NCBI GenBank assembly: GCA_032718475.1
Contig: JAUCBJ010006353.1
Location: forward strand, 1-32,411
Reading direction: 5' to 3'
Source: Nemertoderma westbladi
Lineage: Eukaryota > Xenacoelomorpha > Nemertodermatida > Nemertodermatidae
DNA length: 32,411 nucleotides
Under the pieces are notes generated by a model that saw only the letters and a list, made by a program, of their open reading frames with translations, had not been told where the DNA came from and ran no database searches. The position numbers and the translations under genes were made by a program. Position 1 is the first letter of the stretch; every line of letters begins with the position of its first letter. Of this stretch, positions 18,298 through 28,724 are shown in pieces.

Positions 18298-21200
18298 ATA
18301 CCCTCGGTATTAATGCTGCAAATGCTGAGGGGGGAATTTCTGCCGTTTTTAAATGTACCGCAGCAATCGTCGACTCAGCAAACTCACAGGAGCAATGGAT
18401 AGAATTCTTAATAGATACTGGATCACAAGCTTCTATATTAAAACCGGCTGTGGCCAAGTTTTTAATTTGGGAACATACAACAACTCAATTACATACGGCA
18501 TCAGGATCAAATATTATAGTACATGGTAAAGCTTCAGTTCGAGTCAAATTACTCCGGCGAATATTTACCTGGACTTTTTATATAGCTGATGTTAATGATA
18601 ATATAATAGGGATGGATTTCTTATCCCAATTTGGACTCATACTGGACTGCGGAAAACGTTTAATTATAGATAAAACAACGCAACTTTCAACACAATTAAA
18701 GATGGCACAGACACAAAGTTCAATGATTCAAAAAGTTTCAATTTCACATCCAGATGAACGATTTAACATTCTACTTCAGCAATACAGCGAATTGTTTGAT
18801 CCAGCTTGTGCATTTAGTGGCCCTGCAACAACAGACACTGTACATAAAATTATAACCAATGATACACAGCCAATTTACTCAAAACCACGGCAACTGAGTG
18901 GTCATAAGCTAGCAATTGCAAAACAGGTGTTTAATGATTTAAGTGAAAAAGGAATTGTTCGTCCATCTACAAGCCCATGGGCTTCGCCACTACATATGGC
19001 ACCAAAGAACAACTCAAAAGATCAATGGCGTCCTTGCGGTGATTATAGAGGCTTGAATCGTGTTACTGAGCCAGACAGATATCCAGTACCCCATATTAGC
19101 CATTTTCATAACCAGATTAAAGGCTCAACCATATTTAGTAAGATCGATTTAGTGCGTGCTTATAACCAGATTGAAATGTCACCTGATGATATAAACACCT
19201 TTTGGGTTATTCGAGTTCAACCGTATGCCATATGGATTAAAAAATGCAGCTCAGACAATGCAAAGATATATGAACAAAGCATTGGTTGGCCTCGATTTCG
19301 TAGTCATTTATATAGACGATGTTCTGATTCACTCTAAAACAATAGAAGAACACTATAAACACTTACAGATGGTTTTTCAACGTTTACGGCTATATGGCCT
19401 TAAGGTTAATTACTCAAAATGTGAGTGGTTGAAACCTCAGATAGTTTTTCTGGGTTATCTGATATCACATCAAGGAATTGCCCCACCACCAGAACGTGTG
19501 AAATGTCTAACAGCACTTCCAGAGCCAACCAACTACATGGAACCACGCCGCATTTTGGGGATGTTCAACTATTATAGACGTCATATACCAAAATATAGTG
19601 TTATAACAGATCCTTTACAGACATTGTTGAATAAAACTCAACCAAATAGAAAGAAATTACCTCAGAGAAACTTTACTGAAGACGAATGGAAAGTGGAACA
19701 TTCTAATGCCTTCTCAGCATTAAAAAGTGGATTAGTTGAAGCAGTGTTACTACATTATCCATCAACCGATGACCGCCCATTAACACTCTCACATGTGTCA
19801 GTGATGCTTCTAATGTTGCAATAGGTGGAGCACTACATGAATATTTATCAGAAACAGAAACTATACCATTGGGTTTTTATTCGCGGCGACTTACTGAGAA
19901 AGAACGTTCATTGGCAACCTTTGATCGTGAGTTGCTTGCAGCTTATGAGATAACGAAACATTTTAGAGATACAATAGAGGGGCGTGAAGTCACAATATTT
20001 ACTGATCATAAACCTTTAGTCGGAGCATTCAATAAAACTGAAAGTTTATCACCCAGACACCAACGACAATTATCATATTTAGCTGAATATATTGACAGCG
20101 TAGAATTCATACCTGGAGACACCAATGTTGTTGCTGATACCCTGTCTAGGCAGGTTACTGCAACCATAGTGGATGCATTCGGTTTAGATAATATAGCAGA
20201 CGCTCAACAACTAGATGAGAATATATTAAAAAACCCAAATTCGTTCAATGTTAAAACATTTCAAACTGCTTCTGGAAAATCAGTCCTCTGTGATACTAGC
20301 ACTGTTTTTCCACGGCCTATTATTCCATATAGTCATCATAAAATAATTTTTAATGAACTTCATAACTTGTCTCATCCTGGAATTAAAGCTACTACTAGAT
20401 TGATAACAGATCGATATATTTGGAATAATGCAAAACGGGATATTAGACAAATGTGTCAAGATTGCATACAATGTCAAAAAGCCAAAATTATAAAACATAC
20501 AAAGGCCCCATTAGAAACATTTCCATTGTCAGTTTTTCGTTTTTCTCACGTACATACTGACATAGTTGGACCATTGCCACCGGTTCCAAATTATCCCTAT
20601 CGTTATGTTGTTACATTTATAGATCGCGCTACTAATTGGGCTGAAGCTACACCAGTTGACACAATTACCGCAGAAGCCACGGCTATTGCTTTTATAGATT
20701 CGTGGTTCTCGAGGTTTGGAGTACCTTTACATTTAACGACTGACCGTGGTTCACAATTCGAATCAGAATTGTTTAATCAAGTATCAAAGTTGATTGGATT
20801 TTATAGACTGAGAACTAGTAGTTATCATCCAATTGCAAATGGAAAAATAGAAAGATTTCATAAAGGACTAAAAGCATCATTAAAGGCCCGTGAATCAGAT
20901 TGGTTAATGTCATTACCAATTATTCTTTTTAGTTACAGAATAACTCCATCACATATAACAGGGATTTCGCCTTTCGAATTGGTGACTGGTACTTCTACAT
21001 TGATTCCATGCAGTCTGGTAGTGCCAACTGATGTTAAATTCAACAATGACTATGTACAGGCGCTTCACAAACATATTTCCGAACTAGGTTTTATCGCACA
21101 GTCGGAATATTTAGAACAGCCAGATCCAAATATCTATAGAAAAAGTTACTTACCTTAAGTTGCAGACTTGCGACCGAGTGTTTGTTCGTGTAGACAGAGT

Positions 21201-21489
21201 GCGAAAAGCTTTAGAAGCACCATACCAAGGTCCATTCTTAGTGCTAGAAAGATATTCGAAAGTTTTTAAATTGTTGCTACCAAGTGGACCAAAAGAGATT
21301 TCAATTGATCGATTAAAACCATATAGTAACTGCCGTCCAAAACAACCAAAAGACCCGGTACTAAAAACGAAACTGAAAGTAATACATTACGACAACGCAA
21401 TAGTTCCGGATGTGGAGTCAGTACCGGACGACTCGAATATAGACTCATTACGTATGCGTAGTGGAAAGAAGTATGTCAGATTTGTTTAA
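18276..21489 (+). pseudogene. pol: CsRn1-like Pol: protease, RT, RNase H, integrase, with three frameshifts
   Basis: The pol frame is open from 18276, -1 relative to gag. Protease: FLIDTGSQASIL with the active Asp at 18414, and IIGMDFL. RT: GIVRPSTSPWASP, FSKIDLVRAYNQI, MPYGLKNAAQT and the catalytic YIDD at 19309-19320. RNase H: FTDHKPL near 19998. Integrase: HHCC zinc finger (H 20361, H 20373, C 20454, C 20463) and catalytic D 20559, D 20742, E 20850, a DD35E spacing. A GPY/F-type tail (YQGPFLVLERY) ends at 21489. Frameshifts fall at a T-run 19200-19203, near 19786-19795 and near 21150-21165. They make this copy inactive unless they are sequencing errors. Confidence 0.9.
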
Positions 21490-21514
21490 CTAAAGGTTAT
21501 ACATTCCATTTTTT

Positions 21515-21525
21515 GGTAGGGGGAG
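21515..21525 (+). promoter_or_regulatory. Polypurine tract
   Basis: GGTAGGGGGAG lies three bases upstream of the 3' LTR start and would prime plus-strand DNA synthesis. Confidence 0.75.
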
Positions 21526-21528
21526 TTG

Positions 21529-21694
21529 TGTAGTGGAGAAAGAACTAGGTACTGTATAATATATGTTTTTGCCCCTACTCGTGATGTCGGCAGTACTGCA
21601 CTACTTCTTTTATGATTTGATCACTGATTATTATTATATACTCTTTGACACAACAGGCCTATTTCAGTATTTGTTATGTTTATACAGATAGATC
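21529..21694 (+). repeat. 3' LTR of the CsRn1-like element, 3'-truncated
   Basis: Matches 17006-17171 with three substitutions and no indels, then diverges into unrelated sequence (GGGCTCAATG). The expected last ~27 bp before the LTR end are missing, which explains the absence of a target duplication. Confidence 0.8.
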
Positions 21695-21831
21695 GGGCTC
21701 AATGTGACGCTCTATTCTTGCATTCCATGTGTAAATGCCTATTATGGATAAGGATACGGCGAAAAGTTATACCCTAGTACAATGTTAAATAATAATTGTT
21801 AACATAAAAATACCTGCAATTTATTTATTAG

Positions 21832-22147
21832 GAATGTAAAATGTAAATCGTTCAACTATCGAAAAGTTAAAACTCTAGTGGCTGAAGGTAGAAGGACATT
21901 TACCTGCGAGTTAAATAATCAGTATGCAGAAGATGTACCAGATATTGATCTAATCCAATCTGGGTATTATGATTACATGGCATTTAGTGACAACGACACA
22001 CACTCAAGCCTGGAATCTTTCGATAAAGCCAATGCAGTTCTCCCAGTAAGTATTCCAAACCGAGAATGTCATTTAAATTGGAAAAGTTTTCAAGAACAAC
22101 TATTAGCTAAGAAGGTTATAAAGAGCCAACATATCCCTATGTTTTAG
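21832..22147 (+). CDS. Exon 2 of the PAN/apple-domain protein gene
   Basis: After the acceptor TTTATTTATTAG the frame continues NVKCKSFNYRKVK, then RRTFTCELNNQ and SGYYDYM. The CKSFNY and CELN signatures are the central and late parts of a PAN/apple domain begun in exon 1. The splice phase agrees (two bases of the Arg codon from exon 1, one here). The frame stays open to TAG at 22145-22147. A strong donor, CCA|GTAAGT, at 22046 suggests the real exon may be 21832-22045 and that the gene continues with further exons I could not identify. Confidence 0.6.
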
Positions 22148-23573
22148 AAGGCTCTTGAAAAACAATATCATCTGTTTCCACGATGAAATTAAATTTGTTA
22201 AATATCTCTATACTCATCAATCAAGTTACTCATCATTTACTCACATTGCTCACACTTTTCATGCTCATGTCACTCATACTGTTCGCACTCATCACAAGTT
22301 GCTCATGATCATGTTCGCGTTGCTCTCGCCTACTCCCTGCTGCGGTCGCACCAACCTTATCTTGTCCAAAATACCGAATCACCGCATGTTCACCAACACC
22401 ACCCGTTCCTCATTATGATCATTCTTTATTGTGCCCTGTGTCCGAAGAACACCATTCATCACTGTAAGAAGATCACATCGGGTCTACCTGGGATGGAAAT
22501 CTGCTTATCGATTCTTATGCTCAGTCTATTGGTTTCCTTTCTACCTCCTTTCCTAGGGTCGTCTGCACCCAGGTCTCAGTCAGGGGTCCAATGTGTTCAG
22601 AGGTGAGGAATGATGTACTGCCTGGTAACTGAACACCTAAGAATCACCATAATGATAAACCACCAGTTATATAGTAATAAATCCAATATCAATAACATTA
22701 GACCGGTATTTCTATTTCTAAATGTATTCAAACATCTATCTAACTAATGTGTTACAGGCTGCCTTCAGCAATTTTTAGGCCAATATTAATATCGTTTCTG
22801 GCCAACCCCCTATGTATTCTTACAGTAAGCAACCTACACCATATATTAGAATGCACAATCCTGGGCCATTGTTGCTACCAATACAAACTCGTTAGTCCCA
22901 ACCAGTACAATGTCTATTGTTTGATCTTGCTCTGATTGCGTACTACCATACCCCACCACTCATGATTTATTAATCACGCCACAGTCTGCATACCTCTCAT
23001 CATCCTTTATTGCATCCAAGGTTATTATCCTTTCCGCTAAATACCATTGAGGATATTTACTTCTTTTATAGTGCACATGCCAAGATAAAGAAGTTCCCCA
23101 GGAGGGTGTTGAGTCTGAACAAACAAAGGAGACATATTGCGCAATGGAGAGAAAAATACGTATGTTTGAGATAATATTGCTGAACTATACCAGGGGGGGG
23201 GGGGGGGGGTTGTGGGGTGGACAGACACAATAGTCTCGTAATTAATGTCGACACGGAACCCCCCCCCCCCCCCCCCCCCCCCACCCACCCTCCCTACCCA
23301 AACTCCCTCCCACCTAACACCCCTACCTCAATTTTATCTACATATCATAATGAAATTACGAATTATTTTATTTATTTATTTGTCAAGCACATTAAGCAAA
23401 AAAAAACTTACCGGTAGGTGTGTTAGTACCAAAGATGTAAAAACTAAAAAGCAACAAGACCTAGGCGTTGCATTCAATCAATAATGAGCTGACAGCAGCC
23501 AGCTGATTGGTAGGTTTCGCCCTGCAGCTGAACGCATTCGCAGGAGGCCAAGCCAGGAAATGTAAAAACAAAT
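22148..23573. other. Region without an identified gene
   Basis: Short open frames here show no recognised domain. A CTCAT-rich stretch lies at 22210-22330. A possible 46-bp exon (22557-22602) has a good pyrimidine-rich acceptor and a GTGAGG donor but no recognisable peptide. If the PAN-like gene continues past exon 2, its next exons would be here or beyond. Confidence 0.4.
23193..23282. repeat. Poly(G)17 - 49 bp - poly(C)24 inverted homopolymers
   Basis: A run of 17 G (23193-23209) and a run of 24 C (23259-23282) are separated by 49 bp, so the two can pair as a G/C stem or form quadruplex/i-motif structures. Exact run lengths may be unreliable in any assembly. Confidence 0.9.
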
Positions 23574-23900
23574 TCACAGAGGGAGACAGAACGGGTATTG
23601 AAATGAAGAGAGAGGAGGTCTGTAAGGTAGGTAAATAACCACTGGGCAGCAGCACCACAAACTTGCGCCAATCATGTTTCTGCTTGTTGATAACGGGCTT
23701 GCATGTTGAGTGTAATACATTTCAAGCTTTTGCAAGACTGGTCGCAATGGGTGCCTAGCAATTGATTTGAAATGTTTAAACAATTCATGCCAGTCAGTTA
23801 GACATTGTGTATTGGGCTCGCGGTGGTGCGTCTTGATGTGCTTGTGCACAAGTCTTACCCTGTTCACTCCCATCCTTGGCCGTCACATCCTGGTGCTGTG
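23574..23900 (-). pseudogene. Inverted fragment of the PLE endonuclease C-terminus
   Basis: The minus-strand frame reads NRVRLVHKHIKTHHREPNTQ, then LTDWHELFKHFKSI and LEMYYTQH. This parallels the plus-strand PLE tail at 26558-26787 (VHNHIMTHCSEPNTHWLTDW, RLFKHFKVIAA, LKEMYKLHI). DNA similarity is clear from 23900 back to about 23765, then fades. It therefore lies head to head with the PLE RT that starts just after 23900. Partial inverted copies at the 5' side are a known habit of Penelope-like elements. Confidence 0.7.
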
Positions 23901-25200
23901 TGATGCATTATCTGAAGCAGCAGGGTTTGATTGCTGTGCCATTCGACAAGGGGGAATGGATACTACCATTATAAAGAAGGAGTCGTACATCGCCAAGGCA
24001 AAAGCACTCATCACCGACCCGACTAAGTTTGGACCACCCCCCGTCGTCCCAGTGCTGTAAAGATAGATGTTTACCCGACAGAGGGCGGATGTTATTCGTC
24101 ATGAGGTCACGAGCATTGTGGGAAGAGAGAATGGGGAACTCTACCTCGCTTACTACCGTTACTACCTCGCTAGGTTACCACTCCTCCTAGACTTTATGGC
24201 CTCACCAAAGTCCACAAGGCTGGTGTCCCACTACGTCCTATAACCTCTATGCCCTGCAGCATATACCATCCTATTGGTGGATTTATCAGAGATGATAAAT
24301 CAGAGGTCAGCTGCCCGAGGGTAAGATATCTACTAATAGCACTGAGTCTGCCAATCATTTCACCCAACTAGAGGTAGAACCTACGGACCGCCTCTACTCC
24401 CTGGATGTCGTGAGTTTATTCACTAATGTCCCACTGAGGGAGGCAGTGCAGCTCGCAGCATATCTACTGTATGAGCGGCATCCTGACAGCCAGCCAATCA
24501 GCAAGGACCAATTTATTGGTCTTATGCTGTTGGATAACAAAGATCCTGGATCACCAAGGTAACTATATCTGTCAGAAAGATGGTGTTGTTATGGGGTCTC
24601 CATTGGGCCTCATACTTGCTAACATCTTTCTGTCACAGTTCGATGAGAGGATCACTGAGAGCACCAAGCATAGTGATAGATTTGTCAATGACATATTTAG
24701 CTTTGGCAGTAACAACCCCACTGAGAAGCTGAGAGAGGCCAATGCTCCCCATCCCAATCTCAAGTTTACCCTTGAGATGGAGGAAGAGGGCCAATTGTCC
24801 TCACTCAATTTCGTTGTCACTCGGGTTGACTATGCTTTTTCAACGGTGTGGTATCATCGCTAGCCTACAGATACTGGGCTCGTTCTCAATGCCACTGCAT
24901 GTGCCCCTGAGTCGCACAAACGTGGTGTAGTTTGTGGTATATTCCATCGCATCTTTAACATCAGTAAGGGTGGGGATGGTTCCCAACTCTATACCGATAT
25001 TGGGGATGCTAAGAATATTCTTAGCAATAACCAATATACTGATGCGGTGGTCGAGCATGAGCTAGCTGCAGTTCAAGTCATTAGGGGGCTTGCAAGTAGT
25101 GGTTCTGGGGACGAGGCACCAAAAGTTGTCTCCACCAAGGTCAGTGACCCGGTGAACCAGGCAGCTGCTGATGATTTAAATCCCATTATATGTAAGTTTG
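23901..25200 (+). pseudogene. PLE reverse transcriptase
   Basis: The order of blocks is TTIIKKESYIAKAKALITD (23960-24020), LYGLTKVHKAGVPLRPITS (24190-24245), LYSLDVVSLFTNVP (about 24391-24432), MGSPLGLILANIF (24591-24630), RFVNDIF (24678-24698), PNLKFTLEMEEEG and PTDTGLVLNATACAPESHK. These are the usual PLE RT motifs. The catalytic box, normally (Y/F)xDD, reads FVND, so the first Asp is replaced. Frame breaks or stops occur near 24060, 24350, 24530, 24861 and 25206. PLE RT is related to telomerase and would prime on target or telomeric DNA. This copy is inactive. Confidence 0.85.
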
Positions 25201-25445
25201 AGTGCTGAGATCGGGCAACCAATCTGTTTGTTCGAAAGTTGAGTGGATTTATTCCTAGGACGTGCACACGGCCAGTTTGGTTTGTTTTCACTACATCTAA
25301 ACAATGCGCCAGTCACTCCCATCTCTAAAGCACCCTGTCCCAGATATCCTTGCGTCTAATGTCATTTACTCTTTCTCTTGTCCCTCTTCTTATAAGGGGG
25401 GATATGTTGGATACATCATCCAATACTTGTTTGAATGCGTTAGAC

Positions 25446-26549
25446 TACTACTACTAGGATCGGCATGCTGCATTGCAGCTGCATTTTTAAGAATGCTGTG
25501 CCGGCTTATCGACAAAATTGCACCGCCACAACTCCCTATCACCCATGAAATTTGCTAGATCATCCGCATCTTCAAGGCCAGTGTCCTTTAAGATGCGTCT
25601 CAAGAAAGTCATGGGCTGTCCACCAAGCTTATTCACTCCATGAGGCTGCCAAAGTACAAGATTATGCACTGGCTGGTCCTCACGGCGAAAGCAATGTCCT
25701 GCAAAGCAGAGGCGATTTTGTTCTAGTGTCAAGCTTGGGGGAACCAATGAGACACCTCCAATGTTATATAGTGTCTGGTTGGAGATGTGTGCATTGTACT
25801 TGACACAATGAACCCAGCGTAGCATTCTTGTGAATGTGCCATCCAGAGATTTGGTGTCCTCAGCAGTTAGAGCCCAGCATGGACTCCCATAGAGGAGTAC
25901 TGGAACTACTGCTGCTCTAAATAATTGGACCTTAAGTGTCCGATTAATTCTCGGTGACTTCCAAATCATGGAAAGCCTATTCAAGGCTGCCCATGCTTAG
26001 GTATTCGAAGGTCCTCACCTGACTTCTGGATCCATGATCCCAGGTAACAGAAGTCATCCACTTGCTCAAGCATACCATCTTTGAGCTTATGCTCATCCGA
26101 TCAGAGACTTGCTAAGGACTTTCAAAGTTAACTGTCAAAATTTTGGTCTTTCTGGAGTTAATAAAAAGACCAACACTAGAAGCAGCATGTTCTAATGAGC
26201 TGAGGAGCCGTTGGGCTCACTCTAGTGATTCTGAGAGTACTCCTAAGTCATCAGCAAAGTCTAGATCAGTTAGGTACTTGGCAGGATTTCCTCTACTTCT
26301 GGAACCAGTAGGTGGAGTTATCATCACCCCATCATCATTATGATGATCTAAGGACATGCGTAGAACATAGTCAACAACAATTATGAACAAGAATGGTGCA
26401 AGTGTGTCTCCCTGGAGGACGCCCCATAACCAAATGGTTCTGTGTCACCGTCAACAGTAGACACAAATGTTGTCGAACCATCGTATACTGATCTGATTGC
26501 TGCAATAATTTCATCAGGAATCCCATATAATGAAAGTATGCTGAACATA
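25446..26549 (-). mobile_element. RTE-like LINE, copy 2, 5'-truncated, inside the PLE
   Basis: A minus-strand copy of the same family as 2269-3799, starting further downstream in RT. It is flanked by CGTTAGAC at 25438-25445 and 26550-26557. At its 5' junction the LINE and the target share CGT, a typical microhomology. The 3' end has the same hairpin region and (TAG)n tail as copy 1. Confidence 0.9.
25487..26549 (-). pseudogene. RTE-like LINE reverse transcriptase fragment, copy 2
   Basis: The C-terminal 165 codons (25487-25984: FRAAVVPVLLYGSPCWAL, RMLRWVHCVKYNAH, NFVDKPAQHS) are intact and nearly identical to copy 1. Upstream, the frame is broken relative to copy 1 by a loss of about 10 bp at 25997-26000, a missing G near 26083 and a 6-bp loss (GAAGTG) near 26435. 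The catalytic FADD region lies around 26245-26260. It is more decayed than copy 1. Confidence 0.85.
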
Positions 26550-27052
26550 CGTTAGACAGCACCAGGATGGGACGGCCAAGGATGGGACTGAACAGGGTAA
26601 GAATGTGCACAACCACATCATGACGCACTGCAGCGAGCCCAATACACATTGGCTGACTGACTGGTGTAGATTGTTTAAACATTTCAAAGTAATTGCGGCA
26701 GTCTTCCACAACAGATCAACCAACAGACGGAAGGATGGACAACGGTTGAAAGAAATGTATAAACTACATATACAATACTGTAGATGAAACTGGTAAGCAG
26801 TATTGCTGTATTGTAGAATACTGAATTCATGATTTAGGCCTAGAGTGTTGTCTGGACAGATTGTGTGTTGTCACCAGACGTTTGACTGTTTTCTTATGAC
26901 TTGCCGGCGATATGTGGAGCTGAAACTTGGCAGAATTATTTTTAGGACTGCGATCTACTGTTATTCACATTGTTTACGGTCATTTTTGATAATGGCTAAT
27001 ATAATGGATGATTTTTAATTTATCAACCATTTATTTGACTGTGGCTGACTGA

Positions 27053-28112
27053 TGTCGCCGTTTTTAGGTGTTGTTGCAAATTCCACCTATCCGCTCGGGA
27101 TAGGCAGACGAGGAACAGGGCGAGGCGAAAGTCAGTGGAGAATGGTGAAATTTGAGTGCAGTTTTTCGCGTGATGGTTGATGGCAAAGCCAACATATACA
27201 AGTGTCACTAGGACGCCAGCAATTTTTCAAGGAGCATACCTTATGATGGTACCCATTAGAAATAAATTGAGCAGCAGCTCTCAGACGATGACCGGTAAGT
27301 CGAGACAAGACTATCCAGCCGCCGTTTCCAGCAGCGGAATTCCCAGCACTATTTACTGCAGCAAGTATGGAGGTGGACGCGAACTTAGACACCCCGCACC
27401 ACAATTTCCTGTAAAAACTGTGTATTTGAGACACATGCTATTCGAGACACGTGCTATAGTTCCAGAATATCCTCAGTTTTATGAAATACCTCACAGCCCT
27501 ACGTAATAGCGGGATATATTACCACTGACCACAGGCGTTTGGCTGATTCTGAGGAGATAAGCATTAGCTGAACTCTAGTAGCCAGGCACATACAGCAGGC
27601 CAGACCCTTATTATACAGTTTATTATGATGCGCTGCGCTGTGGCTTTGTTTGTTGTAGAAAATGATACTCCCAAATAATCGAAGCTGTTAACATTAGAAA
27701 TGTAGTACAGTTAAGATTAGAAATAGAAGATGAGTCAATTTTGAACTCCTGACATCTTAGTTGGTCAGAATATTTATTTATGCTCTCAATATTTAGCCTT
27801 TAAAAAATATGTCTCTACTAACGGTGGCATTGTTGGAAAGATAACTAACTTGACAAGGATTTCAAATCTGTAAGAATATCTGAATTTCCTCAAGGACTAA
27901 GATGAGATATGGGCTTTCCAATGTTGCATGTTTTTGGTTCCACTACTGGGCATTATTTATTCTATTTAATACTAAATATACCATATGAAGTGTAGTAACA
28001 CTGAACAGTCAGGCCTTAACTAAGGCTTTAATAAACTATAAGAACTGCACTACATACAGACTGGTGTACCTGTAGAACACAAGGTATATGAAGCACTAAC
28101 ATATCATACACA
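27053..28112 (-). repeat. Candidate 3' LTR of a minus-strand gypsy element, about 1.06 kb
   Basis: On the minus strand the segment starts TGTGTATGATATG just after a purine-rich GGTGGCGGAGA (28117-28127) and ends AAAACGGCGACA at 27053, giving the TGT...ACA ends of an LTR. From 28070 leftward it is about 97% identical by eye to 28725-29759. It lies just downstream of an integrase C-terminus, where a 3' LTR is expected. The plus-strand ORF within it (27177-27506) shows no recognised domain. Confidence 0.55.
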
Positions 28113-28262
28113 TCATTCTCCGCCACCAAAAAAAATTTTCATACATACAGAAATTCAAAAACATATTCTAAGAGTTCCTAGAATATGGAGTTTTGTAAAA
28201 ATATTACGTGACATGAAAAAATTATTAAATTCTCAGGAGAGTCTTGAAGATAATATCATTGT

Positions 28263-28724
28263 CTAATAGAAATAATCTGGGCTGCGGCGATTACGTTTGG
28301 ATCGGCGATAAACTGTTACGAGACCACCGGACGCTTCTTCACGTGAAGGTTGAGGACTCGGAATCGGAGTTGGATTGGCTTCTTCAATAGGGCTCACTTC
28401 TCCACTATTCACCAGGACATTCATAGGCTGCAAATCAGTCTCAGCTTCTTGCGATGAACTCTGGTTACACGGCGGAGCAGATTCTCCACTTTGTTCCAGA
28501 ACACTATCAGAACATTCAGAACCGCATGGGGCCAAGTGTCTGATTGAAACTGTTGTCTCGCGACCATCTGGATAACGTACATGGGCGTACTGAGGGTTGG
28601 CCTGAAGCAACTCAACCTCATCCATGAGTGGATCATTCTTAGTTGAGCGAACATAATGCTTGAGCAAGACAGGACCGGGAGTTGTCAACCAAGTGGGAAC
28701 AGAGACTCCGAAGGTAGACCGTTT
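28263..28724 (-). pseudogene. Integrase C-terminal end of a gypsy Pol
   Basis: The minus-strand frame reads STFGVSVPTWLTTPGPVLLK, DPLMDEVELLQANPQYAHV, RYPDGRETTVSIRHLAP, and ends RRSKRNRRSPDYFY with TAA. This is the typical tail of gypsy-family Pol after the integrase core. The catalytic core is missing: at 28725 the homology ends exactly at the terminus of an LTR copy. The open frame runs on into that copy but is not meaningful there. Confidence 0.75.

Larger units (their letters stand above)
17006..21694 (+). mobile_element. CsRn1-like Ty3/gypsy LTR retrotransposon
   Basis: LTRs at 17006 and 21529 match over 166 bp with three differences, clustered at 17055-17060. Inside are a tRNA-Trp-like primer site (17200-17212), gag with a C-H-C-C motif, pol in the -1 frame (protease, RT, RNase H, integrase), and a polypurine tract (21515-21525). 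The CHCC gag and Trp primer are hallmarks of the CsRn1 clade. The 3' LTR stops about 27 bp short and no target duplication is seen. Three frameshifts break pol. The element sits in the intron of the PAN-like gene in the same orientation as that gene. Confidence 0.9.
23901..26787 (+). mobile_element. Penelope-like element with GIY-YIG endonuclease, split by a LINE
   Basis: The plus-strand PLE runs from about 23901 to 25445, then 26550 to at least 26787. The minus-strand RTE-like copy (25446-26549) lies between, flanked by CGTTAGAC on both sides. RT and GIY-YIG domains occur in the PLE order. The 3' non-coding end is not delimited; 26788-27052 holds no recognised feature. Several frameshifts and stops make it non-functional. 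Confidence 0.85.
25304..26787 (+). pseudogene. PLE GIY-YIG endonuclease domain, interrupted by a LINE
   Basis: The first half carries VIYSFSC (25361) and YVGYI (25403), the GIY and YIG elements, then reaches ECVR at the insertion point. After the LINE and its duplicated target, the second half (26558-26787) runs through VHNHIMTHCSEPN, RLFKHFKVIAAVFHNRS and LKEMYKLHIQYC to TGA. The inserted length (1,112 bp counting one target copy) puts the second half in the frame expected if the insertion were absent. So the domain was probably continuous when the LINE landed. The enzyme would nick target DNA during PLE insertion. Confidence 0.8.

Noticed and set aside
17000-21710. A GGCT target duplication for the CsRn1-like element
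   Set aside because: GGCT occurs near both ends but only if LTR limits are placed inconsistently on the two sides; the 3' LTR end is missing.
22557-22602. Possible 46-bp exon with good acceptor and donor
   Set aside because: The peptide is too short to recognise and its link to the PAN-like gene is unproven.
25552-25803. Plus-strand ORFs over LINE copy 2 and the matching minus-strand ORF over copy 1
   Set aside because: Antisense shadows of the RTE-like RT, repeated in both copies.
27177-27506. Plus-strand ORFs of 109-123 codons in both LTR copies (also 28824-29195)
   Set aside because: They lie inside the direct LTR repeat, with no recognised domain, and the elements run on the opposite strand.
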